In this document: one piece after another, positions 10,999 to 24,406 of the stretch
Layout of the letters: every line of letters starts with the position of its first letter
How positions within the stretch are numbered: the first letter of the stretch is position 1
Assembly (NCBI RefSeq): GCF_030867145.1
Contig: NC_134414.1
Span: 75,692,504-75,756,503 of the forward strand
DNA: 64,000 bases
Direction of reading: 5' to 3'
Source of the DNA: Opisthocomus hoazin
Lineage: Eukaryota; Chordata; Aves; Opisthocomiformes; Opisthocomidae
The notes under the pieces: generated by a model
Database searches by the model: none
Told to the model about the DNA's origin: nothing
The model's input: only the letters and a program-made list of their open reading frames with translations
Program-made: the position numbers and the translations under genes

Positions 10999-13900
10999 CT
11001 GTAAAAGAGGAAAACAGATATTTTTTTGTAAATAACACTCCAGTAAGATAGATGGGCAATGAAACATTTTATTGTGTAGCTCTGTAAAACTTAGCAGACA
11101 ATATTTCCTAGATATTGTGCTTTTTAAAAACAGGGTTTGCAGCACTTCTCCTGCTCATACTATTGCATACAAATGCAGGATAGATGGTATTCAAGAATGT
11201 CACAGAATCCTGGAATGGTTTGTGTTGGAAGGGACTTTAAATATCATCTAGTTTCAACCCCCCTGCCACGGGCAGTGACCCCTCCCACTAAACCAGGTTG
11301 CTCAAAGCCCCATCCAACTTGGTCTTGAACACCTCCAGGGATGGGGCATCCACAGCTTCTCTGAGCAACCTGTTTCAGTGCATCACCACTCTCGTAGTAC
11401 AGAATTTCTGTATATGCAACAGTGCCTTTAAATACAGCTGGCATAGAGTTGCTTACAGATGCATTTCCGTGTTATACCTACAGCAATGCAGAACTCCACA
11501 TCTGGAGTGGAAATGCAGGTCTTTCAGCAGCTGTTGCTGTTAGAAGAGCAACCTGTCCTCTAAGATGAGAGATATCGACTAACAAAATCGGCTTTTAGCT
11601 AATAAGAACTATCAGCAACAGACTGAGAAAGGCATAAGTGGCACCAAAATCCATGGACCTTTGCTGTATTTTGAGGGCCAACAAGCCCAGAGTGTGTAAA
11701 CTGGATTCCTGTGGGATTAAACCAAATATGAAGATGTGCTGCAACTGCTAATGGCATTGACTCCACAGGACTGGAGTAGAACTATGCAGAAGTAAAAACT
11801 CCACAGCATGTGCTGTGTGGACAACTAAAGGGTTCTAACTCTTTCACCCAAGAGACATGCTCCTATCAGGCTTTATTACCAGCTAAAACAGACATACCCG
11901 AAGCTGTCTGTTAGGTTCAGCAGAGCAACCTAAAAAACTCTTCTTCTCTTCCATGACTTAGCTGCATGTGCAGCATCAGGCCTCACTTCTGCACCACAGT
12001 ACTGTGCTGCACTGCTTGAATGACCTTAGCAGAGACCTGCTGAACAGAGTAACATCCACACCATCACCAGGTATCAGCTCTGTGGTGTGCTATCTGAAAG
12101 TTGAGACCGGGAACACCTGGGGATTTGGAAGCAGGTCCACAAAGCACTCAGCTGCACCCAGACCCCTATGTTACAGCGTCCTGCCCAAGACGAAACTCCA
12201 AACCCTATTGTATGAAGTGGTTTGCCTCTTCTACTAAGAGATTTGATCTGTGTCCCACAGCCTTCTCAGCTGCAGGACTAGAGGGAAAACGGGCTGTCAA
12301 GCATGCATATTCAACAGCCACAGCTTAACATGGGTACTTAGTAAGAAAATATTCAACGCCTTTGATTGACATGTATGGAGTGCTTGATTCAGGATCTCAG
12401 TGAGTAAAGGCCATGTGCTTTGCTGATATTCACATTGTGCAACTGAGACTTCAAGGAGGTTTTTTCTTTGCTCATTTGGCCACAGAGTGACTCTGCATTT
12501 GCACAGCTGCCAGAGAGGTACTGAGTCAGCCCAAAGGAGAGAAAGAAAAGGTCGGGCAAAGGCCAGTCCCTTGTCTATTGGTATCTCATGCAAATCAGAC
12601 ACAACTTTTACAGTCGGGCAGCAAGAGAGCAGCCAGTGCACACTGAGTTAGCAAGAGAGGTGAAGAGAACTCCCACTCTGCACTTTTTCAGGCAGCTGTT
12701 CTGTGTACAGAGGAGCAATTTAGTCACCATTCTCTTCAGCATGTCTCTATTCCTTGCAAGTGAACGGAATGATCTATTTTTGTGCTCAGAGGTCACATGG
12801 AGTAGGTTAACACATTTGTCTTAACTCACCCTGGTGTTTTTCAAAGATTGGCTTCTACAAACTTTCATCGCCCTATAGATCTTTTAAGAGCATCCTGAAA
12901 CTCCAAGACAATACTTATGTCTGAATAAAGAGACAATTTCCTACCAGCACTGGGCAAAACCCCTCCTAAACTTTGAAAAGGCTGTTGTATCCACTGCAAA
13001 AAGGTTCGGTGGATCCTGACTCTTGAATCTGGGTTTAGGACAATCATACAGACCTCGCTCCAGGCATTCATTAAGGCTGCATCTCTAGCCCTATTAATAC
13101 TGTATAAAACAAGGGATGATGTTTTGAATTATGCCACCCAACAGCATACATGGCAAAGGCATACTGGTGCCAGCAACAAGCAGAACCCGAGGGCCTTGTG
13201 TGTGATTCAGTGTTGCAGTCCCTTGAGCAGATGGGCTGATGCAATGGGTCACTTGTCAAAAGCGCAAGGTCTCACCTACTTCTCTGTCCTCCCCACTCCC
13301 CTCTCCCTTGATCCCACGCAAATGGTCCAGCCCCACTCCTGTGATAGCTCTGGTCCTTTCTGGTGACTCATTCAATCTGTTAAGCCATCAGAAGCTACCT
13401 GAGGAGTGCCTGACCTGGCACAAGACAAGCAGTGGAAGCATTTACTTCCCAGCTGTCCATTAGTCTGTAATTAGGAACATGCAGGCTATGTGCAGTGAAA
13501 CCACATCAAGTGACCATTCACAAAGCATTTAATAATGCCAGTGATGTGTAATTTCTCTGCTCTCTAGTTTACTGCCATGCTAACAACACTCTCTTCAAGC
13601 TCAAAAGGTCACCGCGAATGAGGAAGAGTTGTGAAAGGGAAGCTTAACTAACGAATGTTGCAGCTTTGGTTATCGATCTGTATAATTTTCTGTTGTCTTT
13701 TGCTAGCCATGGGAAAACACACCACTGCCCATTTTTTTGCTAAATAATAACACTTTTATTAGAGACTCTCGGAGACTTTGCACTTTCATAGTGCTTAAAA
13801 AATACAATAGTGTGTGAAATTAAGAAGTGTCATCTTGCAAGTGTGCTTGACGGGAAGAAAGAAATTCACAGCAGAAGCAGACAGCAATTACCAAAGGAGA

Positions 13901-16900
13901 GGAGTACCTGAAACAGAATAATCTTAAACTGATCATTCAGGTGTATTTGCACTGCAGGTGGACTCAAGGTGATTCAGTGACTCAATATATTCAGTGACTC
14001 ATTTTATCTTGGTCAGTATCTGCCAGAAAAAGAAAGCACTCTACTCTGGGCAACATATTATCGAGAGTCTCTCGGCCTCCTGCCATGTATACACACAAAT
14101 CATCATATGCTTAATCTAGGGATTTAGGATGCCATTTAATTGGAAAGTAACTTATGTGCAAAGGAAACTGATGTGGTCTTAACATAATTTTCTGTGGTAA
14201 AAAAATGTAAGAGAGAATAATAAAAACTGTATTATCCTGCCTAAGTTTCAACTCCTAAAGGACTCTCACAAGAAAAGAGTCAATCTCTATTTCATAGCAT
14301 CTTGTGTGTATCTGCATAAAATACAAGCAAAAGAAATCAAAATCAGTATCTTCAAAGCTGCACCATATCATGATATCTCTGAAGTCTAGTAAAGAGTGGC
14401 GTGCCGCAATCTTACAATCTACTACTCTGCTTCTGATAAAAATCACTTCAGCATCAGAGCTATCAATTCCCATGTCTGGTATTGGACTTACATCAATGGA
14501 AAGGCAAACATAATCTGATTCTAGGAGTAAGATTAGTAGTAATCACATAGGAAAAGAAAAAATCTTCACCATACCTATAAAGCAAGAAACCCAAAATCTA
14601 ATGAAGCTATTTACTAAGACACTACTGTTTTGCCTGACCAAGCAATTAAAACCAATTTTGTTTAAAATACACATTCATAGACAATAAAACCAACTCACCT
14701 GTCAAGCAGATGGGGTAGGCAGGGCTAAAATCTGAAGCTAAAAGTTATAATCGAAAAACCTTATTATCTGAAAATCTTACCTGCACATCCTACACTACAC
14801 GATAAGAACTGTGGTTAGTTCTAGCTGTGCACTGTGTTGAGTCTGTTTCCTTTACAGGAATTTCCTCTACCTCACTGTCATCATCCCTTCCTTTCTCAGT
14901 TTAGTTTCGTTAGGTACAAAATTTCCGGGTCATTTTCTTGTAAAAAGAACAGGGGAAAAAATTCTCCCCTAGTAAAAGATCAAAACCTTTTGGGTTCTAA
15001 AACCTTCTATTTGCATTGTGTGCAAAAATGCATTGGACTTTTGCTTCATGTAAGAGGAAGAAGGGTGAAAGTTTGTTTCTTTTCCGCCCAAATGCTGCTA
15101 TTAATAGTTCGAAAAAATGTGCAATATCTGAAATCGACGAGAGAACCACACTTCTGCCCAATACTGAGTAACATTCACTACAAGAGCCGAGTTCTCCTTA
15201 CCCTTAGTCTCCTCAGCTACCTTCCACACCCACTGCAAATGGGCACCACAGGGAGGCTGTGACCCACTGCTACTTTCTATCTATGTCCTCCCAGTCAAGC
15301 CGTGTTGGTTACCCAAATGCAGCTTCAGCAGAAAAAGAAAAGAGAAACCCTGATGAGTCTGAGCTACCTGTGCCTTGCCCCTGAGACTTGCTGGGCGGGC
15401 AGAGCACTTCAGCATATACAGTCCCACACGGTCCAGCCCCTCTTCCAGGCTTCCACTATGGATACAAAACCTGTAAAAGATGGGCTGCACAGTGACTCAA
15501 ACTACATAAAAACATCTGAGAGCACCTTGTCATCAATTCAGACCCAGTTCTCCCTATTTCAGTAGAGGATGTGTAAATATGTAGGTCCATCAGTTTGTAC
15601 CAGACTTCTTTCAAGAACAGTAGGACTTGTCTCTCCTTTTCCTGTATGAAGTTCACTCTCTTTACTGCAGATTGGGTTGGTTACTCTATTTCCACAAGAA
15701 GAAGCTAAAAAAAGGTTTTTTGCTGTATAACAGGGGATTTCGATGTTGCCACTGTTTACATACACATTCCTTTATGCAGTGGACCAGTATTAATGCTTGA
15801 TTCTGTTGTGCTCTGAGCATTTGGAGATACAGGGTTTGTATTCTCAGCTTCCACCTTGTATTTAGCTCTCTGCTCTTTCCAGGACAGAGCCCACTGATGA
15901 TGAAGCTTGGTGGTTGTCTCCTGAAATATTTTCAGTATTTTGCCCCAGTACAAAATATATTTTTGGTTTATAAGTTATAAAAAGCTCCAATGTATCTCTG
16001 TAGATTTCAGTATAAAGAGTTAAGCTTTTTGAAGGTGTCCTTTCTGACTAGAAGAAAAAGCATTTTACTTTCCTCTTTGCTTGAAGGAATTATGGACTGC
16101 AGCGCAGTGCAAGTCAAGCTTATGCTGCTTTCAAGCCAGTACTCAGACTATCGGAAAGACAAGATGGTTCTTTCCCAAAGACGTATCTTACAGACACAAA
16201 ATATACTTCGTTCATTTTAAGTACTAATTGTTGTACTCTCCAAGTAATAGGTTTATTACATTCCAAAAATTAAGTACAGCAGTCCAACTGTCAGAGCAGA
16301 TCTTAGAAATACAACAGAAGCATCAGTCACACACAGTTTTGAAAGTCATGCTGCCAGAAGACTGAGTGGTGTGCCACACCAGTTACAGCACTGGGTGAAA
16401 ATCTTGTCAAATAGTACCAAACATTTGGCTGAGCCTCTGCTCCAATTGACCCCGCCCACTTTTGTAAAAGTAATGTAAATGCTAAAAAAGCAGCTTCACA
16501 TGCCTGCACTTCCCAGGTTCATATTCATCTTTAGCTGCTAGAGCACATTTATAAAGAAGAGGGTAAAGGATGGCTCCAGAAGACCCTCCCTGCTTTCTCT
16601 CTCTCCCCTCTCTCCTCCCCCGCACTCACTCACCCTCCCACTCACACATTTAGCAGGTTTTATGCTACAGCTCCAGGAAACTGTGCCTCCCCACTCCTGT
16701 GGAAAGTCAAGGTAGGGGCCCATATCTTACCTTGTACATCTCACTTTTGCTCAAGCATTTTGCCAGCCAAGAAGCAGTGGGGGAAATGCACCATCTCCGT
16801 GTGTATGTAGTGTACTCTTCTAGTGCTGGGAGGATCAAGTCTCTTCAGTATTCTGGTACTATTTTGGCTTGACACATTTACACATCACCTCCTCTGCCCT

Positions 16901-19900
16901 GCTATGGTTAACACGGAGTGGGTAAGAAATTTTCCACTCCGATTATCTTCTACACTTAGTCAGTGGTGTTGGTTCTGCTGTTTCAGGAGGTGTCTGAACA
17001 ATATCTAAACATGAACCTCTGTCCATTTTGTGCTAGGTTATGCAGTCAGTGAAATGGCATACAGTCAAGGGTGGCTTATGGAGCAGTGGGGTAACTCACT
17101 TATTACTCCTCTGTGAAATAAGGGAAGATGGTGTTATTTAGCACAAATTTGCTGCACTACAGTGCATTCTGCCTTGTGCATCTGGTGTAATAAGGCTAGT
17201 GCCACAGAAGTACTTTGGATGTACTAACAACTGAATAGATCACTTGCTGACAGAGAAAGAGCAAAGCAAATACTCATGACCCAGGCCTTTAAAGGCTTTT
17301 GACTCTCATAGTCTTTGGCAGTTAATTAGAAAAAATTGTCTAGCACCTCAAATTCCATGGCAATCCCTTCTTGCCTTACTCGATAGTCTAGCCTGCTTTA
17401 CTGCAAACCAAGAAACATAAAACTGAAAGGATGAGCATTGTTTTCTTTCAGAAACTTACTGTGCTCTATCATAAAAGTAGGTCAGAATAGTTTCTCCATT
17501 ATTCCCATAGGAGACCTTACTGTTCTAATGGCTTTAATACCCGTTGTAAATTTATTCATGGCCACGTGTCCTTGTGCAAATACTGTTTCTTAGCTTTAAC
17601 AGCTCTTCTTCTTTCCAATGCTTTTTCTTTTCCTGTATGCACTTGTTGACAATGCTCCTATTCCTTCCCCTGTTCATTTTACCAGCCTAAACAATTTAAA
17701 CTCTTCCAGGATCCCTTCATGGGATTCTCCTGGTCATCCTCGTGGCTCTGCCTTGCAGGCCTCAAGCTCTCACTTCACTGGCAGCACTTCATTGGTATTT
17801 GCCCTGTATTGTTTGACTTTCCTTCACCATGCTGGCAGCTGGGAACAATCCTGAGGTTCTCACAAGTTTCTGCTTCCAAAGTATGAGTTCCTTCCTTGTA
17901 GCTGAATTTTTGCTGATAGTCCCCAAGGGCAGTATCTTCCTTAAGTACTACATAAATAAATATGTTTAATATGCTACATATTAAGCCACTATACACAGAT
18001 AGAAACATTGCTATGACAGCTGAGCTGAATATTTAGCCTTGAGTCTCCAGCTGAATGCCTAAATTCAGAAATCAGATGTACTCCATAACAAAGTCCCTCA
18101 AGAGTTCTCTTTGCTATGGATACTTAGCTTATTCCTAGTATGTATTGAAAGCTCTTCACAGACACAGCCACTTCTGAATTTGCCCAATTGTTTCTAAAAA
18201 GTTAGATTCGTACAACATTACAAATAGTTTTGGAGCCTCTTATGGAACAGCATTCCTTCACCATAGTCAAAAAACCTCAAACAGCTACAATTTTCCTGCA
18301 ATGCATAGTAAACAGTTTTGTAACCACATATTGAACTGAGGTCTCCAGCACATGACTGAAGTTGGCTTAACTATGGTAGTGGTCAAAAGAATTAGAGCAA
18401 TAAGCTGTGAATCAATTTGATTATCTTTCAGAAATACCTTAAGCTGTCAATGTACTGAACTCTATTATTTTTGTATTTGATAGGTAATAAGCAACAAATA
18501 CATTACACTGGACTGTGGTATATCTTGCTGATGTACATACTGTATCTCACCAGTAGAGGCCAGATGGAAGATCAAATACTGCAATATAAGAGATGAATCC
18601 CTGTGATGAGTTCTTTATATATTTAGCTGACAGCGAAACTAAAAAATGAGACTGTTGTGGTCTATCTGCAGCTGCTTTCAATGAAGTGCAGGAAATTTGA
18701 ATTGCTAAACCACAGGAAGGTTGTCATGAGTTGATCAAAACTGGAATAGATTCTTGTGGAGCCTTTTTTCCATTTTGTATTTTACGTAACTTGTGGCTAT
18801 TGCATAAAGCTTGGTAACTACTGTTTCACTCAGGCGTTTTATCTAATTATAGCTACCTAATCAGAAAACTATTTCCCAAAAACGCAATCACATTTTCTTT
18901 TTCAACAGTGAATACTTTTCAACTGCATCACAAGCATCTCACTAGGAAAGGCAACATTTCAAAGATTTTATTAAATATATATATAGGATTTAATGATATA
19001 CAAGTTGCCTCTTCTGTGCAAGCCAGACCATAGTCATCTCTAAAGCCTTTTTTTTTTTTATTTGCTCTGAGAAATTGAGATAGAAAAGGATAACTAGATA
19101 ACCACAGTTCTAGAGTAATCTTCCAGGCCAGACTATTTTCATACCTGCTAATCTGTATTTTCTTGCCATTTTTTAATAACCCTTCGTGACCAGAGGCACC
19201 AATCTACCGATTCCTAGATGTGACACAGAATCCTGACCATCCTACACAAACTAACTGACTGTTTCCTTTAGGTCTGACATGTCCAGCCTACGGTGTGTTT
19301 GCTTTGCACACACAGTAGTTGTGTGCCCAAGATTCACCCCTGTTGGAGCTCTGCTTTCTGCACTGACTGCAACAGCTATATTTAAATTCTAGTTTGGTAA
19401 ATGCGCTACCAACAACTTGCTTCTGTACACATCTTCAATTGCTCTGCAACACAACCGGCAAACCTTAGAGTTTCCTCTGTCCTCCAGCCCTTGTACAAAT
19501 CTCCTGCCTTCTTTACAATCTGGAGAGTGGTGGAAGAGGTAGGATTTGTCCTTAAGCTTGGATACGGAGTGACACAGCTCCTCAGGGTGGGGCATTTACT
19601 CCTGTTTCACGAGTTCTACCTCTCCTCATATCTCTATAAAAAATGCAGATGGTAACAGAGGAGCAGAAGTTCTTACAGCAGGAAGAAACTGTGGATATGG
19701 AACTAGACATGGTGTCCATTTGAAGGGACCCCTTCACTCAAAGAGCCTCTCCAGAACTGGTGCAGACACTGAAGGTGGGCACACAGGACAGGGCACATAG
19801 GCAACTAATTCACAAACCTGCTACATTTCCAGGCCCTTACACAGTACTAGACTACAGTACTGAGATTATATACAGTAGTCCCAATTCTTCCCAACATTTA

Positions 19901-20439
19901 TGTTCAAAATATCAACAGACAAGTAGACTTTGATAGTCTTTTTCTTCCAGCCTGCATTGTGCATGGCAGAAAGTGGTCAACCAGGAATGCTAAAAATATG
20001 CAAGCATGGACTATGCTCTCACAGTCAGTACTATGTTGTAGTACGTGCAAGAAAGACAAGAATCTTCAAGACTGGTGACTTACAACAGCTGTCTCCTCAC
20101 TGATCCCACTGCATCCTCAAAACCTGTTTGATTTGGCTATGCTTAAATTGTTCTACAGTACAAATGAGACATTTACTGCTTGTGGAGAGCAGGTCTAACC
20201 ACACTTTTTCTTGCATTTTTTCTTCTTACGAATTGATTTTTGACACTTACTGCTGTCTAACTGCAAAAATGGAAGCCACAGATGTGGAGAGGGGGAAATA
20301 AAGTTTTATTAAGTGCAAAAGTGGAACAAAAAATGCAGTATAAATCACTGAAATGACCCATTAACTCCACTCAACTATCATGTGACTTCACTTGTAAATT
20401 GACATATACATGATCAGGCAAATCAACACAACTACAGTC
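10999..20439. other. 5' flank or upstream introns of IL18RAP
   Basis: Apart from one CR1 (11197-11412), no gene or known repeat is recognised. The short reading frames here have no family resemblance. An 11-bp inverted pair (agagactctcg at 13761-13771, cgagagtctct at 14062-14072) is the only structure noted. The promoter of IL18RAP could lie here, but no CpG island is seen. Confidence 0.5.
11197..11412 (-). mobile_element. CR1 3' end fragment
   Basis: The plus strand starts cacagaatcctggaatggtt and runs through gttggaagggac and ccaggttgctcaaagcccca, the reverse complement of a CR1 3' end. It sits just upstream of the first recognised IL18RAP exon. Confidence 0.9.
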
Positions 20440-20804
20440 ACAGAATCACACAATCACAGAATGGCAGGAGTTGGAAGGGACCTCTGGAGACCATCTAGTC
20501 CAACTGGAGACCATCTAGTCCAACTCCCCTGCTAAAGCAGGTTCACCTACAGCAGGCTGCACAGGACCTCCTCCAGGAGGGTTTTGAATATGTCCAGAAA
20601 AGTAGATTCCATAGCCCCTCTGGGCAACCTGTTCCAGTGCTCTGTCATCCTCAGAGTGAAGAAGTTCTTCCTCATGTTCAGCTTGAACTTCCTATGTTTC
20701 AGTTTGTGTCTGTTGCCCCTTGTCCTGTCGCTGGGCACCACTGAAAAGAGTCTGGCCCCATCCTCTTGACACCCACCCTTAAGATATTTATGAGCATTTT
20801 TAAG
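20440..20804 (-). mobile_element. CR1 3' end copy with an internal 20-bp tandem duplication
   Basis: Starts cagaatcacacaatcacaga and runs through the CR1 3' UTR into the end of ORF2. The unit ggagaccatctagtccaact occurs twice in tandem at 20486-20525. Confidence 0.92.
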
Positions 20805-21329
20805 ATCATAGAATCACAGAATGTTTTGGGTTGGAAGGGACCTTATAGATCACCTAGTTCCAAGCCACATGCCATGGGCAGGGACACCTTCCACTAGACC
20901 AGGCTGCTCAAAGCCCCATCCAACCTGGCCTTGAAGGACACTTCCATGGAGGGGGCATCCAAAACTTCTTTGGGCAACCCATTCCAGTGCCTCACCACCC
21001 ACATAGCAATGGATGTCCGCCTTCTATCTGATCTAAACATACCCTCTTTCAATTTAAAGGCATTACCCCTTGTCCTATCACTACAGGCCCTTGTAAAAAG
21101 TTCCTCTTGGGCTTTCTTGTAGGCCCCCTTCAGGTACTGGAAGGCCGCAATAAAGTCTCCCTGGAGCCTTCTATCCTCCAGGCTAAACAGCCCCAACCCT
21201 CTTAGCCTTTCCTCATAGGAGAGGTGTTCCAGCCTTCTGATCATTTTTGTGGTCCTCCTCTGGACCTGCTCCAACAGCTCCATGTCTTTCTGGTGCTGAA
21301 GGCTCCAGAGCTGCATGCAGGACTCCATG
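20805..21329 (-). mobile_element. CR1 copy with end of ORF2
   Basis: The minus strand keeps an open stretch with [20 protein letters not shown] and GDFIAAFQYLKGAYKKAQEE, the C-terminal part of the CR1 polymerase. The 3' end is at 20805, abutting another copy. Confidence 0.93.
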
Positions 21330-21590
21330 ATGTCCCCTCAGTCTTCCCTTCTTCAGGCTAAACAAGCCCAGCTTCCTCAGCCTTTCCTTGTGGGAGAGAT
21401 GTTCCAGTCCCCTAATCATCTTTCTAGCCCTCCTCTGGACTCTCTCCTGTAGTTCCTCATCTTTCCTGAACTGGAGAGCACAGAACTGGACACAGGACTC
21501 CAGATGGGGCCTCACTAGGGCAGAGTAGAGGGGGAAGAGAACCTGCCTCAACCTGCTGGCCACACTCCTCTTCGTGCATCCCAGCCTATA
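21330..21590 (-). mobile_element. CR1 fragment, polymerase C-terminus, 3' truncated
   Basis: The minus strand encodes [16 protein letters not shown] and [20 protein letters not shown], repeating the segment just before it, so it is a separate copy. It stops at SLKKGRLRG, where the neighbouring copy begins. Confidence 0.9.
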
Positions 21591-24005
21591 AAGTCATATT
21601 AGCAGCTCCTTTTCTGTAGGGACTGGTAAACAGAATGGAGGCATTTCCAAGCCCTGATTAAAGTCAGTAATTCAGGATACAAGAGCAATAAGAACAACAT
21701 CCGGTGTTAATATGAGTATGCATATCCCTTGTTTCCCTTGTCTCCCTTTACCACTGCACGAGCAGTCAGGATCAGCTATAGAGATGAAATGACTGTGTCA
21801 CGATACCATTCTCTGCAAAAAATACTTGCCCTTTTACAGATATTGAGTAGTTCATTGTCCTACATCTGAACGTCTGCTTTCTTGGCATTCAAACAACTTT
21901 TGAGTTAATGCCATTTAGTTTTCAACCTTCTTTATATATAGTTAGTCCTCTGTTCTTCTGTAAAACCTCAGTGCAGTCAAATTCAGTATGGTCTCACAAT
22001 CTTCAGGGTACAGCTTCATGAGATATAGCAGGTATATGCAGTCATATAATCTCTCCAAGCTGAGGTGAGGGGGCATTCATGGCAAATTCAATCTCAATTT
22101 ATAGTAGCTAAATCTCATAGAGGGTAGACTCAGTCCAGAGCTTTCAATAAACCATGTGCATTATCCATATTCACAGGCATAGTACAACATATTGGAAAAT
22201 TTATGTTGTTAAGCAATTTACATTGATGACAGCATATGAAAAACTATGTGGCTGAGGAGCAAGTTTAACACTTCAGTGAAGTACCAGGAAAGTTACTAGC
22301 TTTTCTGTCAGCTGTTTGGCCAAGAAATGGATGTACCCTGTACGTCCAGTGGCATTTCTGAAGCAGGGGCAATCATTAGTCCTGCAGGGGAATGTTAAAA
22401 CTGATCTGTGATTATAAATCACAGGAAACACTGGTGGAGAAGAACTGAACCTTGAGAAAGATATGGAAATGTAAAGACACACATATCTACAGAGCAGAAA
22501 TCCTCTTCAGCAGAAGCTTAAGCCAGAACATGGCTTTTTCCTAAGTACCACATTTCAATAGCTCTTTAGTTGGCTGACAGAAAGAGGGGACCTCTTGGAG
22601 CTGATCTGAAGGACACTACAGATGTGTGCCTTATTCCATTTTTCCTTTTCATCTGCGTGTTCACCTGGCAACTGTGTTGTCTCCATTTTGTAAATCCACA
22701 TTTAGCCTTTACTTTTACCTGAATATCTATCAGAAACGATGCTTGATTACAGGACATTTGACAAACAACAAGGTATTTTATTTTCATGACTCTTGAGACA
22801 TTGCCATGACACCCAGCACTCCAATTGTGTTCTCAAGTGAACTGAGAAAGTGACGGAGCTCTTCCACTACAGCTTCATGAACTAAGTGTCAGTGTCAAAG
22901 AGATGTCTCCTCAGAACTAGCATTAGTTGAATGCGAGACAATGGTAAGAGTGGGATGAGCCTTGATGGTCTCCTAGAAAACTGACAGAAGATCTTCAAAA
23001 ATGATTCTCCATTGATTTCTCCCCATTGGTACTAGGAGGAAATATGGTTCCATTTTATCCAGGAACTTTTGTCAGATTTATATCTTCTGCCAGGCAGCTA
23101 ATAATAAGGGAGGATTACCATGGTTTTAAATGGCATTACTAAGTTTGTTTTAAAAAATAATACTAAGTACAAGTGTTTCGAAGGGTCAGGAGTATACGTA
23201 CATACCAAAAATCTCATTTTCACATAAATCCTCTAAATCCCTCAGCTGAAGGCAGCTCAGGGTACAATGTAGATATCAGTGTCCATGAACAAAATACTGT
23301 CATCTCTATTCCATCCCCCTCTCCTTCCTGCCAAAATGAGCATTTACAGTATTCTCAGTGAAACTGAAAGATAGAAACAGTCTTTACCATTCCTCCAAAC
23401 CACTCCCACTTGGCTTATCTAGACCACGTACAAGTCAGTAGTGAATACTGTTAACCTGACCAAATCTGCCATACTCTTTCTAACCTCCCTCTTCTCTGTT
23501 TTCACTTGATTTTTCTGCTTGACATTGCCCAAAGCCTGCATGCCAAGCTCTCTAGGGCAGGCGCTGTTTGGGTGTACTTCCAAGCAGAATCCTTAGGAAA
23601 TACCAAAATACAAAACCAAGAGCCTCTAAATAATAATACTTTGCAAATACTGAAATATTTATTGAGGGGCCTCAAAAAGTATGCAAGTATGACTAATATT
23701 ATTCTACATATTGCTGGAAAATGTGAAATCAAAATGTTTTGCAATGTGCTTCGTGCCATGTGGTTAGTCCTAAGCAGAGTGAAATTTCTGCTCCTTGTGC
23801 AGATTGCCAAGGAAATTCTCTCTGGGATAGCATTTAGCATTGGGGTTAACACCGTCCTAGCCACTGTAACAATTTCTACATTCTTCTCAGATCTCGGACT
23901 TGGCCTCTTATGAACACTATCTTCCCAACGTAAGTGTGCAGTTTGTGTTTTCTATTAGTTAGCAAAATGCGCAGTTTTCTGCAGCATCTTCTGTCTCCAG
24001 AACTG
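21591..24005. other. Intergenic DNA and IL18R1 3' UTR
   Basis: No gene seen. The right end should be IL18R1 3' UTR; tttatt at 23658-23663 (AATAAA on the minus strand) lies about 345 bases after the stop codon and is a candidate poly(A) signal. Confidence 0.4.
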
Positions 24006-24406
24006 TTATATGACTACATTAAAGTTACAGCCCTCAGTCCATGTTTGAGACCCTTCTGGGCCCAGGTCCAGATTATTATAGTGCCCTTTGGTGTTTAGCC
24101 TGGTAGGTTTTGCTGGCATCAGGTACCGAAGGTTCTTCCAAAATCTGGAATTCACAGGAAGAGATTTATCCTTTTTCCACCTCACAACCCTCTTTGATGG
24201 TAAAAGAGACAGTGATTCTGGCAAGAAGCTGTAGTCACTTATAGGCATATATTCAATTAATATGATCTTAGTTTTCCTTTCAACAAGGGCTTTATGCAGT
24301 CCACTCTCAAGTTCATATATGGCATTGTCAGAAATGTAGTTCTGGCTCAGTATAATGATTAATCTTCGGCTTTTGTCAATGAATGAATGGATATCATCAA
24401 CAACCG
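24006..24406 (-). CDS. IL18R1: IL18R1 terminal TIR exon with stop codon
   Basis: The acceptor is ATTTGCAG|CG. The exon encodes [28 protein letters not shown], and box 3 in [14 protein letters not shown], then a tail of about 33 residues ending CNFNVVI and TAA at 24006-24008. RFWKNL-YLMPAK is diagnostic for IL18R1 within the family. Confidence 0.97.

Noticed and set aside
12297..12641. 114-codon minus-strand frame upstream of IL18RAP
   Set aside because: No family resemblance; composition like non-coding DNA.
20894..21563. Reading frames with polymerase-like sequence
   Set aside because: These are CR1 ORF2 remnants, not host genes.
23502..23913. Overlapping frames on both strands (120 and 135 codons) near the IL18R1 3' UTR
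   Set aside because: Antisense shadows of each other with no recognisable motif; probably 3' UTR and flank.
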